Below, in pieces: positions 32,145 through 40,744 of a stretch of 40,883 bases of DNA. The stretch spans positions 1 to 40,883 of the forward strand of contig JAZDJP010000060.1 of NCBI GenBank assembly GCA_043803805.1. Direction: 5' to 3'. The notes below the pieces were generated by a model. That model did not search any database. It was given only the letters and a program-made list of their open reading frames with translations, and was not told where the DNA came from. Numbering within the stretch: the stretch's first letter is position 1; every line of letters begins with the position of its first letter. This DNA is from JAZDJP01 sp043803805. Lineage in GTDB: Bacteria; Planctomycetota; JAZDJP01. A program made the position numbers and the translations under genes.

Positions 32145-32381
32145 TCAGGCCTTCGGGGCGGGTGCCGGGGCGGCCGCCTGGCCTTCGGTTTTCGGCTGCT
32201 TGAATTTCAGCTTTTTCCCGGTCGCCTGGTTCAGGGCCCGCTGGGCGCGCTTCATCCGTTTCCTGAGATACCGGAAGTCGCTGTCCTTCGCCAGTTCCCC
32301 GGGTTTCGCCTTGGCCTTCCGGGCCGCGACAAGCCCCTTCAGTTTCTTGGCCTTCTCATCCAACGCCTTCGTATCCGGCAT
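32145..32381 (-). CDS. Small lysine-rich basic protein
   Basis: 78 residues, strongly basic and Ala/Lys-rich. A helical central part reads 'DSDFRYLRKRMKRAQRALNQ', and the low-complexity tail is of Ala-Pro type. ATG 32381 has AAGGAGAG just upstream on the minus strand, and a good promoter lies ahead (TTGAAC-17-TATAAT), so the gene is well supported despite its size. The long overlapping frame up to 33290 is not real. It may bind nucleic acid or ribosomes given its charge, but the family was not recognised. Confidence 0.75.
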   Translation of the reverse strand: MPDTKALDEKAKKLKGLVAARKAKAKPGELAKDSDFRYLRKRMKRAQRALNQATGKKLKFKQPKTEGQAAAPAPAPKA

Positions 32382-32405
32382 GATGTCTCTCCTTGTGCGG
32401 TTTCG

Positions 32406-32453
32406 TTGCTCAAAACGAGCCGGGATTATATAATGGTCTTCATGGGCGTTCAA
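32406..32453. promoter_or_regulatory. Divergent promoters sharing a palindromic -10 (ATTATATAAT)
   Basis: ATTATATAAT at 32425-32434 is a perfect palindrome giving TATAAT on both strands. Plus: TTGCTC (32406-32411), 17 bases, TATAAT (32429-32434). Minus: TTGAAC (complement of 32448-32453), 17 bases, TATAAT (complement of 32425-32430). The plus start would be near 32441, just before the pcm relic. Confidence 0.65.
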
Positions 32454-32534
32454 CGGGAAATGCCTCTGCGTCAGCAGATGGTGGCGGATCAGATTGAGGG
32501 ACGAGGGGTTCGTGATCCGGGAAGGGTTGAATGA
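32442..32534 (+). pseudogene. pcm: N-terminal relic of protein-L-isoaspartate O-methyltransferase
   Basis: A 30-codon frame ending in TGA at 32532-32534. Its segment 'RQQMVADQIEGRGVRDPGRV' matches the N-terminus of Pcm proteins (pattern R.MV..QIE.RG(I/V)RDPRVLEAM). The methyltransferase domain that should follow is absent in all frames; the Gfo/Idh/MocA gene begins 36 bases later. The relic still has its promoter in place. It could now act as a short leader peptide. Confidence 0.65.
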
Positions 32535-32570
32535 CGGGAGTTGAAAATCGATTTCATGGAGGCAATTCAG

Positions 32571-33614
32571 ATGGCGGAAACCATCAAAATCGGAATTGTC
32601 GGAGCGGGGCGGAACACCCGGGCGAAACACCTGCCGGGTTTTCGGGCGATTCCCGGCGTGGAAATTATGAGTGTCGCCAACCGTACCCGGGCCTCCGCGG
32701 ATCGGGTCGCGCGGGAGTCCGGCATCCCGAAGGTGTATGACCGATGGGAGGATCTTGTCGCGGCGGATGATACCGATGCCATTCTCATCGGCACATGGCC
32801 GAATCTCCATTGCCCGGTGACGATCGCGGCCCTCAAGGCCGGCAAGCATGTTCTCTGCGAGGCCCGGATGGCCTTGAACGTGAAGGAGGCCCGGAGGATG
32901 CTCGATGCCTCCCGGCGGAAGCCACGCCTTGTGGTCCAGGTGGTGCCGTCTCCCTATACGTTGCACGTGGACCGGACGGTCCAGGACCTGATCGGGGAGG
33001 GGTTTGTCGGAAAGGTGCTGGTGATGGATCTCTGGGCCGGGTCCTCGGATTATGCGGATCCGGATGCCCCCATGACCTGGCGGCAGGACCGCGCCAAAAG
33101 CGGTCTGAACGTCATGTCGCTCGGCATCTGGTACGAGGCGCTCATGCGGTGGGTGGGGGAGGCGTCGCGCGTTCTTGCGTTGGGGCGGGTCTTCGTGAAC
33201 CGCCGCCATGATGCGGAGCGCGGGCGGGTCCGCCAGATCGAGGTCCCCGATCATCTTCAGGTCCTTGCGGATTTGGCCTCGGGAGGACATCTTCGGATCG
33301 GGATGAGCGCCGTCACCGGTCTTGCCCCGGAGCCGACGGCCTGGATTTTTGGCTCGGAAGGCACCCTTCGTTATGACATCGGTCCTGGCATGCTCTTTGG
33401 GGCGCGGCGGGGGGAGAAGGAGATGCGGTCAATGCCTGTCTCTCCGGAGAAGGAGGGATGTTGGCGGGTCGAGGAAGAGTTCGTGAATGCCATCCGGGGG
33501 ATCGAGCCCGTGCGCCTCACGACGTTCGAGACCGGGGTGAAATACATGGAATTCACCGAGGCCGTCGCCCGTAGCATGAAGAAGGGACGTGCGGTGAAAC
33601 TGCCCCTTCATTGA
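32571..33614 (+). CDS. Gfo/Idh/MocA-type oxidoreductase with altered EKP motif
   Basis: 347 residues. The N-terminal Rossmann fold begins 'KIGIVGAGRNTRAKHLPGFR'; 'DAILIGTWPNLHCPVTIAAL' and 'AGKHVLCEARMALNVKEAR' follow. The catalytic EKP motif of the family reads E97-A98-R99 here, so the usual lysine is missing. The C-terminal alpha/beta domain is complete, ending 'EFTEAVARSMKKGRAVKLP'. The substrate is unknown, probably a sugar-like compound if active. ATG 32571 has GGAGG at 32558-32562; the TTG at 32541 is rejected. The gene may be read from the promoter of the pcm relic. Confidence 0.85.
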   Translation: MAETIKIGIVGAGRNTRAKHLPGFRAIPGVEIMSVANRTRASADRVARESGIPKVYDRWEDLVAADDTDAILIGTWPNLHCPVTIAALKAGKHVLCEARMALNVKEARRMLDASRRKPRLVVQVVPSPYTLHVDRTVQDLIGEGFVGKVLVMDLWAGSSDYADPDAPMTWRQDRAKSGLNVMSLGIWYEALMRWVGEASRVLALGRVFVNRRHDAERGRVRQIEVPDHLQVLADLASGGHLRIGMSAVTGLAPEPTAWIFGSEGTLRYDIGPGMLFGARRGEKEMRSMPVSPEKEGCWRVEEEFVNAIRGIEPVRLTTFETGVKYMEFTEAVARSMKKGRAVKLPLH

Positions 33615-33688
33615 AAAACGGCCTGTCTGGTACGTCAGGAGTATCCCGGGGCGGATGCCGGGAAGTTGAGCGCACCACGGAGCTTTCC

Positions 33689-33717
33689 TTGACAGCCCCC
33701 GGGGCGGGTTTTAGGAT
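33689..33717 (+). promoter_or_regulatory. Sigma70-like promoter of clpC
   Basis: TTGACA (33689-33694), 17-base spacer, TAGGAT (33712-33717). Expected start near 33724 and a leader of about 38 nt. No CIRCE or CtsR-like operator was recognised around it. Confidence 0.7.
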
Positions 33718-33761
33718 GCATACAGCGCCGTCTTCCGGCGGCATACGGAGGGGATGACATC

Positions 33762-36242
33762 ATGAGCGAGTCCATGTTCGATCGATTCACCGAGCGCGCC
33801 CGCAAGGTGATGGCTTTGGCGCGTCAGGAGGCGCAGCGGTTGAATCATGACTACATCGGCACGGAGCATATTCTTCTTGGGCTTGTCAAGGAAGGGACGG
33901 GTGTCGCGGCGAACGTCCTCAAGAACCTCGAGGTGGATCTTAAGAAGATCCGGATCGAGGTGGAAAAACTCGTCCAGAGCGCGCCCGATGTCGCCACGAT
34001 GGGCCAGCCCCCGCTCACGCCCCGCGCCAAGAATGTCATGGAACTCGCGTTTGAGGAGGCCCGCAACCTCGGCAATAACTATATCGGAACGGAACACCTT
34101 CTCCTGGGTCTTCTCCGGGAGGGAGAGGGGGTCGCGGCTCAGGTTCTGCTCAATCTGGGGTTGAAACTCGAGGAGGTGCGTGAGGAGGTCCTGAATTTCC
34201 TCAACGTCAGCGAGCCGCCCCAGCAGGCCGGCCCGGCGCAGTCGCCCCCCGGTCCCGAGGTTCGCGGGACCCGCGGCTCCAAAACCCCCGCCCTGGATTC
34301 CTTCGGGCGCGATCTCACGGAGCTTGCCCGGCAGAAACAATTGGATCCGGTCATTGGCCGGAAGGGCGAGATTGAACGGGTCATTCAGGTCCTGTCGCGG
34401 CGCACGAAGAACAATCCCGTTCTCCTGGGCGAGGCGGGAGTTGGAAAGACCGCAATCGTGGAGGGGCTCGCCCAGATGATCGTGGACGGGAGCATTCCGG
34501 ATCTTCTCCGGGAGAAGCGGATCGTTGTGCTTGACCTCGCCCTTATGGTGGCGGGGACCAAGTACCGCGGGCAGTTCGAGGAACGCATCAAGGCGGTGAT
34601 GACGGAGGTCCGTCGCACGAAGAACATCATCCTTTTCATCGACGAGCTCCACACCCTGGTGGGGGCCGGTGGGGCGGAGGGGGCGATTGACGCCTCGAAC
34701 GTCCTCAAGCCGGCCCTGTCCCGCGGGGAGGTCCAGTGCATCGGGGCGACGACCCTTGACGAATACCGGAAATACATCGAGAAGGACAGCGCCTTGGAAC
34801 GGCGTTTCCAGACCGTTGTCGTGGAGCAGCCCACGAGCGAGGAGACGATTGAGATCCTCAAGGGACTTCGGGACAAGTATGAGGCCCATCACCGTGTGCG
34901 TATCACGGATGAGGCCATCCGGGAGGCGGTGGATCTTTCCACGCGCTACATCTCGGGGCGGTTCCTTCCGGACAAGGCGATTGACGTCATGGACGAATCC
35001 GGGGCGCGGGTGCGCCTCCGGTCCGTGACGCGTCCGCCGGACCTGACCGGGATTGAAAAGGAGATAGAGAAGTTCAGCAAGGAGAAGGAGGAGGCGGTGG
35101 CGAGCCAGAATTTCGAACACGCCGCGCATATACGCGACCAGGTCGAGAAACTCAAGAAGAAGAAGGACGAGACCCTCCGCGAGTGGCGTGACAAGGCGAC
35201 GGACACCGCCGGGGTGGTGGATCGGGAAGTTGTGACCGAGGTCGTGGCCGGCATGACGGGGATCCCCCTGAAACGCCTGGAGACGGTGGAGGCGCAGCGT
35301 CTGCTCAAGATGGAGGATGAAATCCACCGTACCGTCGTGAGCCAGGCGGAGTCCATCCATGCCATCGCGAAGGCTGTCCGTGCCAGTCGCGCGGGGATGA
35401 AGGATCCGCGGCGTCCCATCGGGTCATTCATTTTTGTGGGGCCGACCGGGGTCGGAAAGACCCTCGTGGCCAAGGCCCTCGCGAAGTTCATGTTCGGGCA
35501 GGAGGATGCCCTTATTCAGCTCGACATGTCGGAGTACATGGAAAAACATAATGTGTCGCGCCTGGTGGGCGCTCCGCCCGGCTACATCGGTTACGAGGAG
35601 GGCGGACAGCTCACCGAGCGCATCCGCCGGCGGCCCTATGCGGTGGTCCTCTTCGATGAGATCGAGAAGGCCCACCCGGACGTTTTCAACATGCTTCTTC
35701 AGATCATGGAGGAGGGGCGGCTTACGGACAGCTTCGGCCGCCACGTGGATTTCAAGAACACCATTCTCATCATGACGTCGAATCTTGGGGCGGAGGTCAT
35801 CCGGAACCAGACCTCTCTCGGGTTCAACCAGGCGAGCCCGGACCGGAACTACCAGGTGATGAAGGAGCAGCTCGTCAAGGTCATCGAGAAACACTTCCGG
35901 CCGGAGTTCCTGAACCGCTTGGATGAGATTGTGGTCTTCCGGAGTCTCTCCCGGGAGGACATGAAATTTGTCGTCGAAATCGAGCTCAAGAAGATTCTGG
36001 ACCGCGCCACACAGAAAAAGTATGTCCTGGTCGCCGGAGACGAGGTCAAGGTTTTCCTCATTGAGAAGGGCTATCACCCGGATCAGGGAGCGCGACCGCT
36101 CCGTCGGGCCATCGAGCATTACATCGAGACGCCCCTTTCCGAGGAGATTCTGAAGGGCAACGTCCGGGAAGGGGTCACGGTGAATCTCCGGCCCGAAGGG
36201 GATCGGATCCTGTTCGAGGTGGAAAAGGAGAAAACGGAATAG
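33762..36242 (+). CDS. clpC: ATP-dependent Clp protease ATP-binding subunit ClpC
   Basis: 826 residues, AAA+ unfoldase of the ClpCP protease. Two Clp-N repeats ('FTERARKVMALARQEAQRLN', 'HLLLGLLREGEGVAAQVLLN') come first. AAA-1 has Walker A 'GEAGVGKT' near 223 and Walker B 'IILFIDELHTL'. A UVR-type middle domain ('NFEHAAHIRDQVEKLKKKKD', about 436-468) and AAA-2 with Walker A 'GPTGVGKT' near 560 follow. The UVR segment identifies ClpC rather than ClpA or ClpB. ATG 33762 follows GGAGGGG. Partners mcsA, mcsB and ctsR are not beside it. Confidence 0.95.
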   Translation: MSESMFDRFTERARKVMALARQEAQRLNHDYIGTEHILLGLVKEGTGVAANVLKNLEVDLKKIRIEVEKLVQSAPDVATMGQPPLTPRAKNVMELAFEEARNLGNNYIGTEHLLLGLLREGEGVAAQVLLNLGLKLEEVREEVLNFLNVSEPPQQAGPAQSPPGPEVRGTRGSKTPALDSFGRDLTELARQKQLDPVIGRKGEIERVIQVLSRRTKNNPVLLGEAGVGKTAIVEGLAQMIVDGSIPDLLREKRIVVLDLALMVAGTKYRGQFEERIKAVMTEVRRTKNIILFIDELHTLVGAGGAEGAIDASNVLKPALSRGEVQCIGATTLDEYRKYIEKDSALERRFQTVVVEQPTSEETIEILKGLRDKYEAHHRVRITDEAIREAVDLSTRYISGRFLPDKAIDVMDESGARVRLRSVTRPPDLTGIEKEIEKFSKEKEEAVASQNFEHAAHIRDQVEKLKKKKDETLREWRDKATDTAGVVDREVVTEVVAGMTGIPLKRLETVEAQRLLKMEDEIHRTVVSQAESIHAIAKAVRASRAGMKDPRRPIGSFIFVGPTGVGKTLVAKALAKFMFGQEDALIQLDMSEYMEKHNVSRLVGAPPGYIGYEEGGQLTERIRRRPYAVVLFDEIEKAHPDVFNMLLQIMEEGRLTDSFGRHVDFKNTILIMTSNLGAEVIRNQTSLGFNQASPDRNYQVMKEQLVKVIEKHFRPEFLNRLDEIVVFRSLSREDMKFVVEIELKKILDRATQKKYVLVAGDEVKVFLIEKGYHPDQGARPLRRAIEHYIETPLSEEILKGNVREGVTVNLRPEGDRILFEVEKEKTE

Positions 36243-36297
36243 CCGGTCTTCGGGGCCGGTGTCGGCTCCCGAGTCCCGGTTTCCGGATCACGGAGCC

Positions 36298-37284
36298 ATG
36301 ACTTTCCCGGCCACCCGTCTTCGCCGTCTCCGTCGCTCGCCGGAACTCCGGCGGCTGGTGCGTGAGACCACGCTTGAGCCGGACGATCTCGTCCAGCCGC
36401 TTTTTGTGCGTTCGGGACGGGCGAGGCGGATTCCCATCGCCAGCATGCCGGGGCAGTATCAGCTGTCCCCCGATCAGATCTCCCGCGAGGGACGGATGCT
36501 CTCCCGGCGGGGCGTCCCGGCGGTGATCCTCTTTGGCATTCCTTTCTCCAAGGATACGTGCGGCAGCGGGGCATCCGATCCGAAGGGCGTTGTTCCCCAG
36601 GCGGTCCGGGCTCTCAAGGATGTCGCGCCGGACCTCGTGGTGATGACCGACGTGTGCCTTTGCGAATATACCCGCCACGGTCATTGCGGCGTCATCGTCC
36701 GCGACCGGAAGGGCGGATTCCGTCTGGACAACGATGAATCGCTGAAGCGGCATGCCGCCTCCGCGGTGGCGTTTGCCGGCGCCGGGGCGGATGTGGTGGC
36801 GCCCTCGGGAATGCTGGACGGCGTTGTGGGGGCGTTGCGGAAGGCGCTGGACGGGGCGGGATTTTCCGACCGGGCGATTCTTTCCTACGCGGCCAAGTAC
36901 GCCTCCGCGTTTTACGGGCCCTTCCGTGACGCCGCGGAGTCCCCGCCCCGGTTTGGCGATCGGAAAGGCCATCAGATGGATCCCGCGAACGTGCGGGAGG
37001 CCCTCCGGGAAGTAGAGCTCGACATCGCCGAGGGGGCCGACATGGTCATGGTAAAACCGGCCCTCGGTTATCAGGATGTTGTATGGCGGGTGAAAGAACG
37101 CTTTCGCGTCCCGACCGCCTGCTACAACGTGAGCGGCGAATACGCCATGGTGAAGGCTGCCGCGGAAAAGGGATGGATTGACGAGAAGGCGGCGGCACTC
37201 GAGATGCTGACCGGGTTCAAACGGGCCGGCGCCGACTTCATCCTTACCTACTGGGCGGGGGATGCGGCCGGCTGGCTGGGATGA
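36298..37284 (+). CDS. hemB: Delta-aminolevulinic acid dehydratase (porphobilinogen synthase)
   Basis: 328 residues. Condenses two 5-aminolevulinates to porphobilinogen in tetrapyrrole synthesis. The zinc site 'CLCEYTRHGHC' (C120, C122, C130) shows the zinc-dependent class. The Schiff-base lysines are K200 ('SYAAKYASAFYGPFRDA') and K253 ('MVKPALGYQD'). ATG 36298 with GGAG close upstream is preferred over the start at 36259. It follows clpC by 55 bases and may be co-transcribed. Confidence 0.95.
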   Translation: MTFPATRLRRLRRSPELRRLVRETTLEPDDLVQPLFVRSGRARRIPIASMPGQYQLSPDQISREGRMLSRRGVPAVILFGIPFSKDTCGSGASDPKGVVPQAVRALKDVAPDLVVMTDVCLCEYTRHGHCGVIVRDRKGGFRLDNDESLKRHAASAVAFAGAGADVVAPSGMLDGVVGALRKALDGAGFSDRAILSYAAKYASAFYGPFRDAAESPPRFGDRKGHQMDPANVREALREVELDIAEGADMVMVKPALGYQDVVWRVKERFRVPTACYNVSGEYAMVKAAAEKGWIDEKAAALEMLTGFKRAGADFILTYWAGDAAGWLG

Positions 37285-37310
37285 TTCTTCTTCCCGCATC
37301 CCGCGGATGC

Positions 37311-37350
37311 CCCGGGCGCGTTCACGGGGATTTCCGGGCGAACGCCCGGG
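37311..37350. terminator. Candidate hairpin between hemB and the methyltransferase gene
   Basis: CCCGGGCG (37311-37318) pairs with CGCCCGGG (37343-37350). TTC/GAA continues the stem after a 2-base bulge. The hairpin overlaps the last codons of the minus-strand gene. No U-tract is present. A second small hairpin (GCATCC-CGC-GGATGC, 37296-37310) precedes it. Confidence 0.4.
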
Positions 37351-39166
37351 CGTGCCGGACGAGTGCCGCTGTCAGATCGAACCGGCGGAACGGGGTGATG
37401 AAATAAATCGCGTTCGTCCGGGCAAGAATCCGGTCCGACATTTCCCGGGCAATTTTCATTCCCTCGGTCAGTTCCCCCTCACGGCCGCCGGCCGCGGCCA
37501 TCCGGCGACGCACCGCCTCCGAAATCTGGATTCCCGGAACCTCGTTGTGGAGAAATTCGGCGTTTCGGAGGGATACGAGCGGCCATACCCCTGCGAAAAC
37601 GGCAACCCCAAGATCCCGCCCGGCGGCGAGCGTGCGTTCAAGTCCCTCTTCCGAGAACACCGGTTGGGTCATGACGAAGCGTGTTCCCAGGGCCACTTTC
37701 TTGTCGAGGCGTTTCCGATCGGCATCCCGCGCGGCATTGGGGTTATAAGCCGCCCCGACGACAAAACGCGCTCGTTCGGCGAGAGCCCGTCCGGAGTAGG
37801 TGAATCCCTCGTTCATCCGCACGAGCATTGTGATGAGATCGAACGAATTCAAATCGTAGACGGAGGAGGAACCCGGCTGGTCGCCGAACTTGGCCGGATC
37901 GCCCGTGACGGCGAGGACGTGATCCATGCCGAGGGCCCATAGTCCCATGAGGAGGGATTGTTGCCCCACGAGGTTCCGGTCCCGGCAGGCGATGTGGACG
38001 ATGGGGCGGAGCCCCGTCTTTTCCTCCACGAGCCGCGCCATCGCGACATTGTTCAATCGTGTCGTGCCAAGAGGGTTATCGGCAAGTGCGATGAAGTCCG
38101 CGCCGGCGGATTTCAGCGCGGCGGCACCGTCCAGGATTTCCTTGAAGGGAAGATCCCGGGGGGGGTCGAGTTCCGCGATAACGATCGTGCGGCCTTCCCG
38201 GAAGAGGCCGGGGATGGTGGGACGGGCGGGGGCGATGGGGGCCGCCGGGAAGGCCGGGGCGTGCGCCGCGGCGGGGCGAAATTTTGGACGGACCGGACGG
38301 AGGCTGTGCAGGGCCGCGGCCATCGCGGCGACATGGTCGGGGGTTGTTCCACAACATCCACCCATGAGTCGGACGCCGGCGTCCCGGAGGCGGACCGCCG
38401 TTTGTCCCAGATAGTCCGGCGTGGCCAGATACAGATAACGCCCGTCCACATATTCGGGCAGTCCGGCGTTCGGAAAGGCGGAAAGCAGAAGATCCCCGGC
38501 CGGGAACACCACCTCTTCAAAGGCATGAAGGATGCCTTTTGGGCCGGTGTGGCAGTTGGCGCCCACAACCGCCGCGCCAGCGGCGGCCAGGCGCAGGAAG
38601 GCCTCGCCTGACGGGACGCCGTCCGCGGTGCGATTTTCCTCCTCGAGGGCGAGTTGGGCCACGGCCGGGAGATCCACCGTCCGGCGGTGAAGGGCGAGAA
38701 CTCGAAGAAGTTCGTCGAGACGTGTGAATGTCTCGTAGATGAGGGCATCCACGTTCCCTTCCGCGAGCGCGAGCATCCGTTCCCGGTAGATGTCGTCCAG
38801 ATCGGACTCGGTGAGATCCTCGCGTCCCCGGGGATTGACCGGCCCCACGGAACCTGCGACGAAGGCGTCGTCCCCGGCGGCCTCGCGGGCGATCCGTGCC
38901 CCGGCGAGGTTGATGTCGCGGACACGGTCCCCGAGACCGTGCCGGGCGAGGTTCAGGCGGTCGGCCCCGAACGTGTTCGTTTCGATAAAGCGGGCGCCCG
39001 CCGCGACATATTCCCGGTGGATGGCGCGGATGCGTTCCGGGTCGGTGAGGTTGAGCGAATCGTACGAAACGGACAAGGGCATGCCGCGGGCATAGAGAAG
39101 CGTACCCATCGCCCCGTCGCCGACGAGGAGGTTTTCCTGGAGGTGCTGGATCAGGGACGGGCGCAT
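37322..39166 (-). CDS. Bifunctional homocysteine S-methyltransferase / 5,10-methylene-THF reductase
   Basis: 614 residues, same architecture as YitJ-type proteins. Residues 1 to about 300 form the homocysteine methyltransferase barrel: 'GDGAMGTLLYARG', 'FIETNTFGADRLNL', and zinc ligands C205 ('GANCHTGP') and C271-C272 ('GGCCGTTPDH'). After a Pro/Ala linker, residues 325-614 are the FAD-dependent MetF barrel ('IAELDPPRDLPFKEIL', 'HIACRDRNL', 'VLAVTGDPAKFGD', 'MTQPVFSEEGLERTLA'). Together they could reduce methylene-THF and pass the methyl group towards methionine synthesis. The cobalamin domain of MetH is absent. No RBS precedes ATG 39166. Confidence 0.93.
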   Translation of the reverse strand: MRPSLIQHLQENLLVGDGAMGTLLYARGMPLSVSYDSLNLTDPERIRAIHREYVAAGARFIETNTFGADRLNLARHGLGDRVRDINLAGARIAREAAGDDAFVAGSVGPVNPRGREDLTESDLDDIYRERMLALAEGNVDALIYETFTRLDELLRVLALHRRTVDLPAVAQLALEEENRTADGVPSGEAFLRLAAAGAAVVGANCHTGPKGILHAFEEVVFPAGDLLLSAFPNAGLPEYVDGRYLYLATPDYLGQTAVRLRDAGVRLMGGCCGTTPDHVAAMAAALHSLRPVRPKFRPAAAHAPAFPAAPIAPARPTIPGLFREGRTIVIAELDPPRDLPFKEILDGAAALKSAGADFIALADNPLGTTRLNNVAMARLVEEKTGLRPIVHIACRDRNLVGQQSLLMGLWALGMDHVLAVTGDPAKFGDQPGSSSVYDLNSFDLITMLVRMNEGFTYSGRALAERARFVVGAAYNPNAARDADRKRLDKKVALGTRFVMTQPVFSEEGLERTLAAGRDLGVAVFAGVWPLVSLRNAEFLHNEVPGIQISEAVRRRMAAAGGREGELTEGMKIAREMSDRILARTNAIYFITPFRRFDLTAALVRHARAFARKSP

Positions 39167-39175
39167 GACAACATC

Positions 39176-39204
39176 ATTTTAGCCGCGGATTACATATTCC
39201 GCAA
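39176..39204 (-). promoter_or_regulatory. Candidate promoter giving a nearly leaderless transcript
   Basis: On the minus strand TTGCGG (complement of 39199-39204), 17-base spacer, TAAAAT (complement of 39176-39181). The predicted start near 39169 is only about 3 bases before ATG 39166. Confidence 0.45.
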
Positions 39205-39214
39205 TGCAATGAAG

Positions 39215-40744
39215 CTACGGCGCATCGGCGGGCTTCTGGAGGTTGATCACCTTGAGGTCCCGGATCTCCAGTCGGGTATCTCCGCCGCCTCCGAAACCGA
39301 TGTAAACGTAACCGGTGAGATAGTCGTGATCGTTTGTCTTGCCCCGGGATCGGCCGTCGGCGAAGAATTCGAGTTCCTTGTTTCGGGCGAAAAGCCGGTA
39401 TTCGTGATACCCGTCAGGTTCAAACAGGTTTCGGATGGGTCCTCGAGTGATGGGGGATTCGAAATATGTTTGACGGGTGGTCATGTCGATCCATGCCCCG
39501 ATGCGGAAAGGATTGGAGGTGGCGGATATCCCGGCAGGAAGGGTGGTGACGTCGAGACTGCGGATCGCCATGTAAAAACGGCGCCCGCCCGTGAGTCGCG
39601 CCTTGCAGAATATGGCCGCATTCATCCATGAGGCATCGCCGGCACGGAGAAGCCCGCTTGTCCCCGTGCCGGCGATGGTTCCGTCGTGTTGGAGATTCCA
39701 TTCTCCAAGGACAATGGTCCATCCCATGGAGGCAAGGAGTTCTTGAGCGTTTTGTGGAGGTGGCGGCGGGGCGGGTTTCGCGGCGGAATTGAGGCTTTTG
39801 GTGAGAGATTCGATCTTGGTCCTGGCGGAGGCATGAAAGGCCGTGTTCCGGAATTTGTCCAGTGCGTCGAGAAGTCGGCGGGCCTCATCCCATTGTTTGG
39901 TCGTGACGGCATCCGTGCAGGCATCGAATGCCGCGCGGGCCAGGCGTTCCCGGTCGGGGGTTTCGGCGGCGGAGTCCAGCGCCTCGATGCGTTTCGAAAG
40001 GGAAGGGATGGCGGCATCTTTCGGGGCAAGGGCGGAAAAGCGCTTGAGTTCTTCGCGCGCCTCGTCGGAGAGTCGGAGATTCAAGGCGAGAAGCGCCATG
40101 GTTTTTCGGATGGTCGGATCATCCCCCGGGAAGACCGTCCGGGCGAGGCGGAAATAGCTCGGGTTGGGCACTTGGGCCCAGGAGATGGAGTAGCGGCCGC
40201 CCGATCCGCCCTTTTCCAACACGGCGATCCCGGAAGCGTCGGCTCCCGTGATGTGGCCGTCGGAAATCATGTCCGGGATGCCCAAGGGGGCCAGTCGCGC
40301 GGTGATCTTTCCGCCGGCCAAATCGCTGATGAGTTTTTGGTGGAGCCGGTCGAGCCCGCGAAGTTCGATCGCGAGGGCGGATGCCTCCTTTCTGGTGTGT
40401 GTGGCGCGCGCCCCCGCGGCGAGGCGATCCGCTGCGGCGGCCGCCTCGGAGAATTTCCGTTGAGACACGGCGGACACGGAGGCCTCGATCTCTTTGGACT
40501 CCTGTGCGGTGCGGGTATCCTCAACGGTCTTGAGTCCTTTTTCCGCGGCAGTCTTGAATTTTTCCGAGGGAAAACGTTTCAGGATGCCCTGGTAGGTTTC
40601 GGCGGCATCGTCAAGTCGTCCCTCGGCGATGGCCTTGAGGGCAATGGCATCGTCTTTCTCGAAATCCTTCTGAATTTTCTCCTGAAGGGTGGCGATGACC
40701 TCGCGGGCGTCGCGTACCTCAACGGCATCGGGGTATTTCTGGAT
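39215..40744 (-). pseudogene. TPR/beta-sandwich protein gene interrupted at its 5' side by an IS66-family element
   Basis: The remaining 509 codons start 'IQKYPDAVEVRDAREVIATL' directly at the IS end. They encode TPR-like helices ('GRLDDAAETYQGILKRFPSE', 'KQWDEARRLLDALDKF'), a Pro-rich stretch, and a C-terminal concanavalin-like domain ('YHEYRLFARNKELEFFADGR', 'GYVYIGFGGGGDTRLEIRDL'). The domain order resembles the C-terminal half of the kinase at 18519-22592, so the missing part might be a kinase; that is inference. The frame stays open through the IS end to the window edge. A hybrid protein starting at ATG 40855 is possible, but its first 30 or so residues are IS sequence read out of frame. 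Confidence 0.7.

Noticed and set aside
32382..33290. Upstream extension of the small basic minus-strand protein
   Set aside because: It is antisense to the Gfo/Idh/MocA gene. A good RBS and promoter define the start at 32381.
33711..35360. 549-codon minus-strand frame opposite clpC
   Set aside because: Arg/His/Leu-rich shadow of the conserved ClpC AAA domains.
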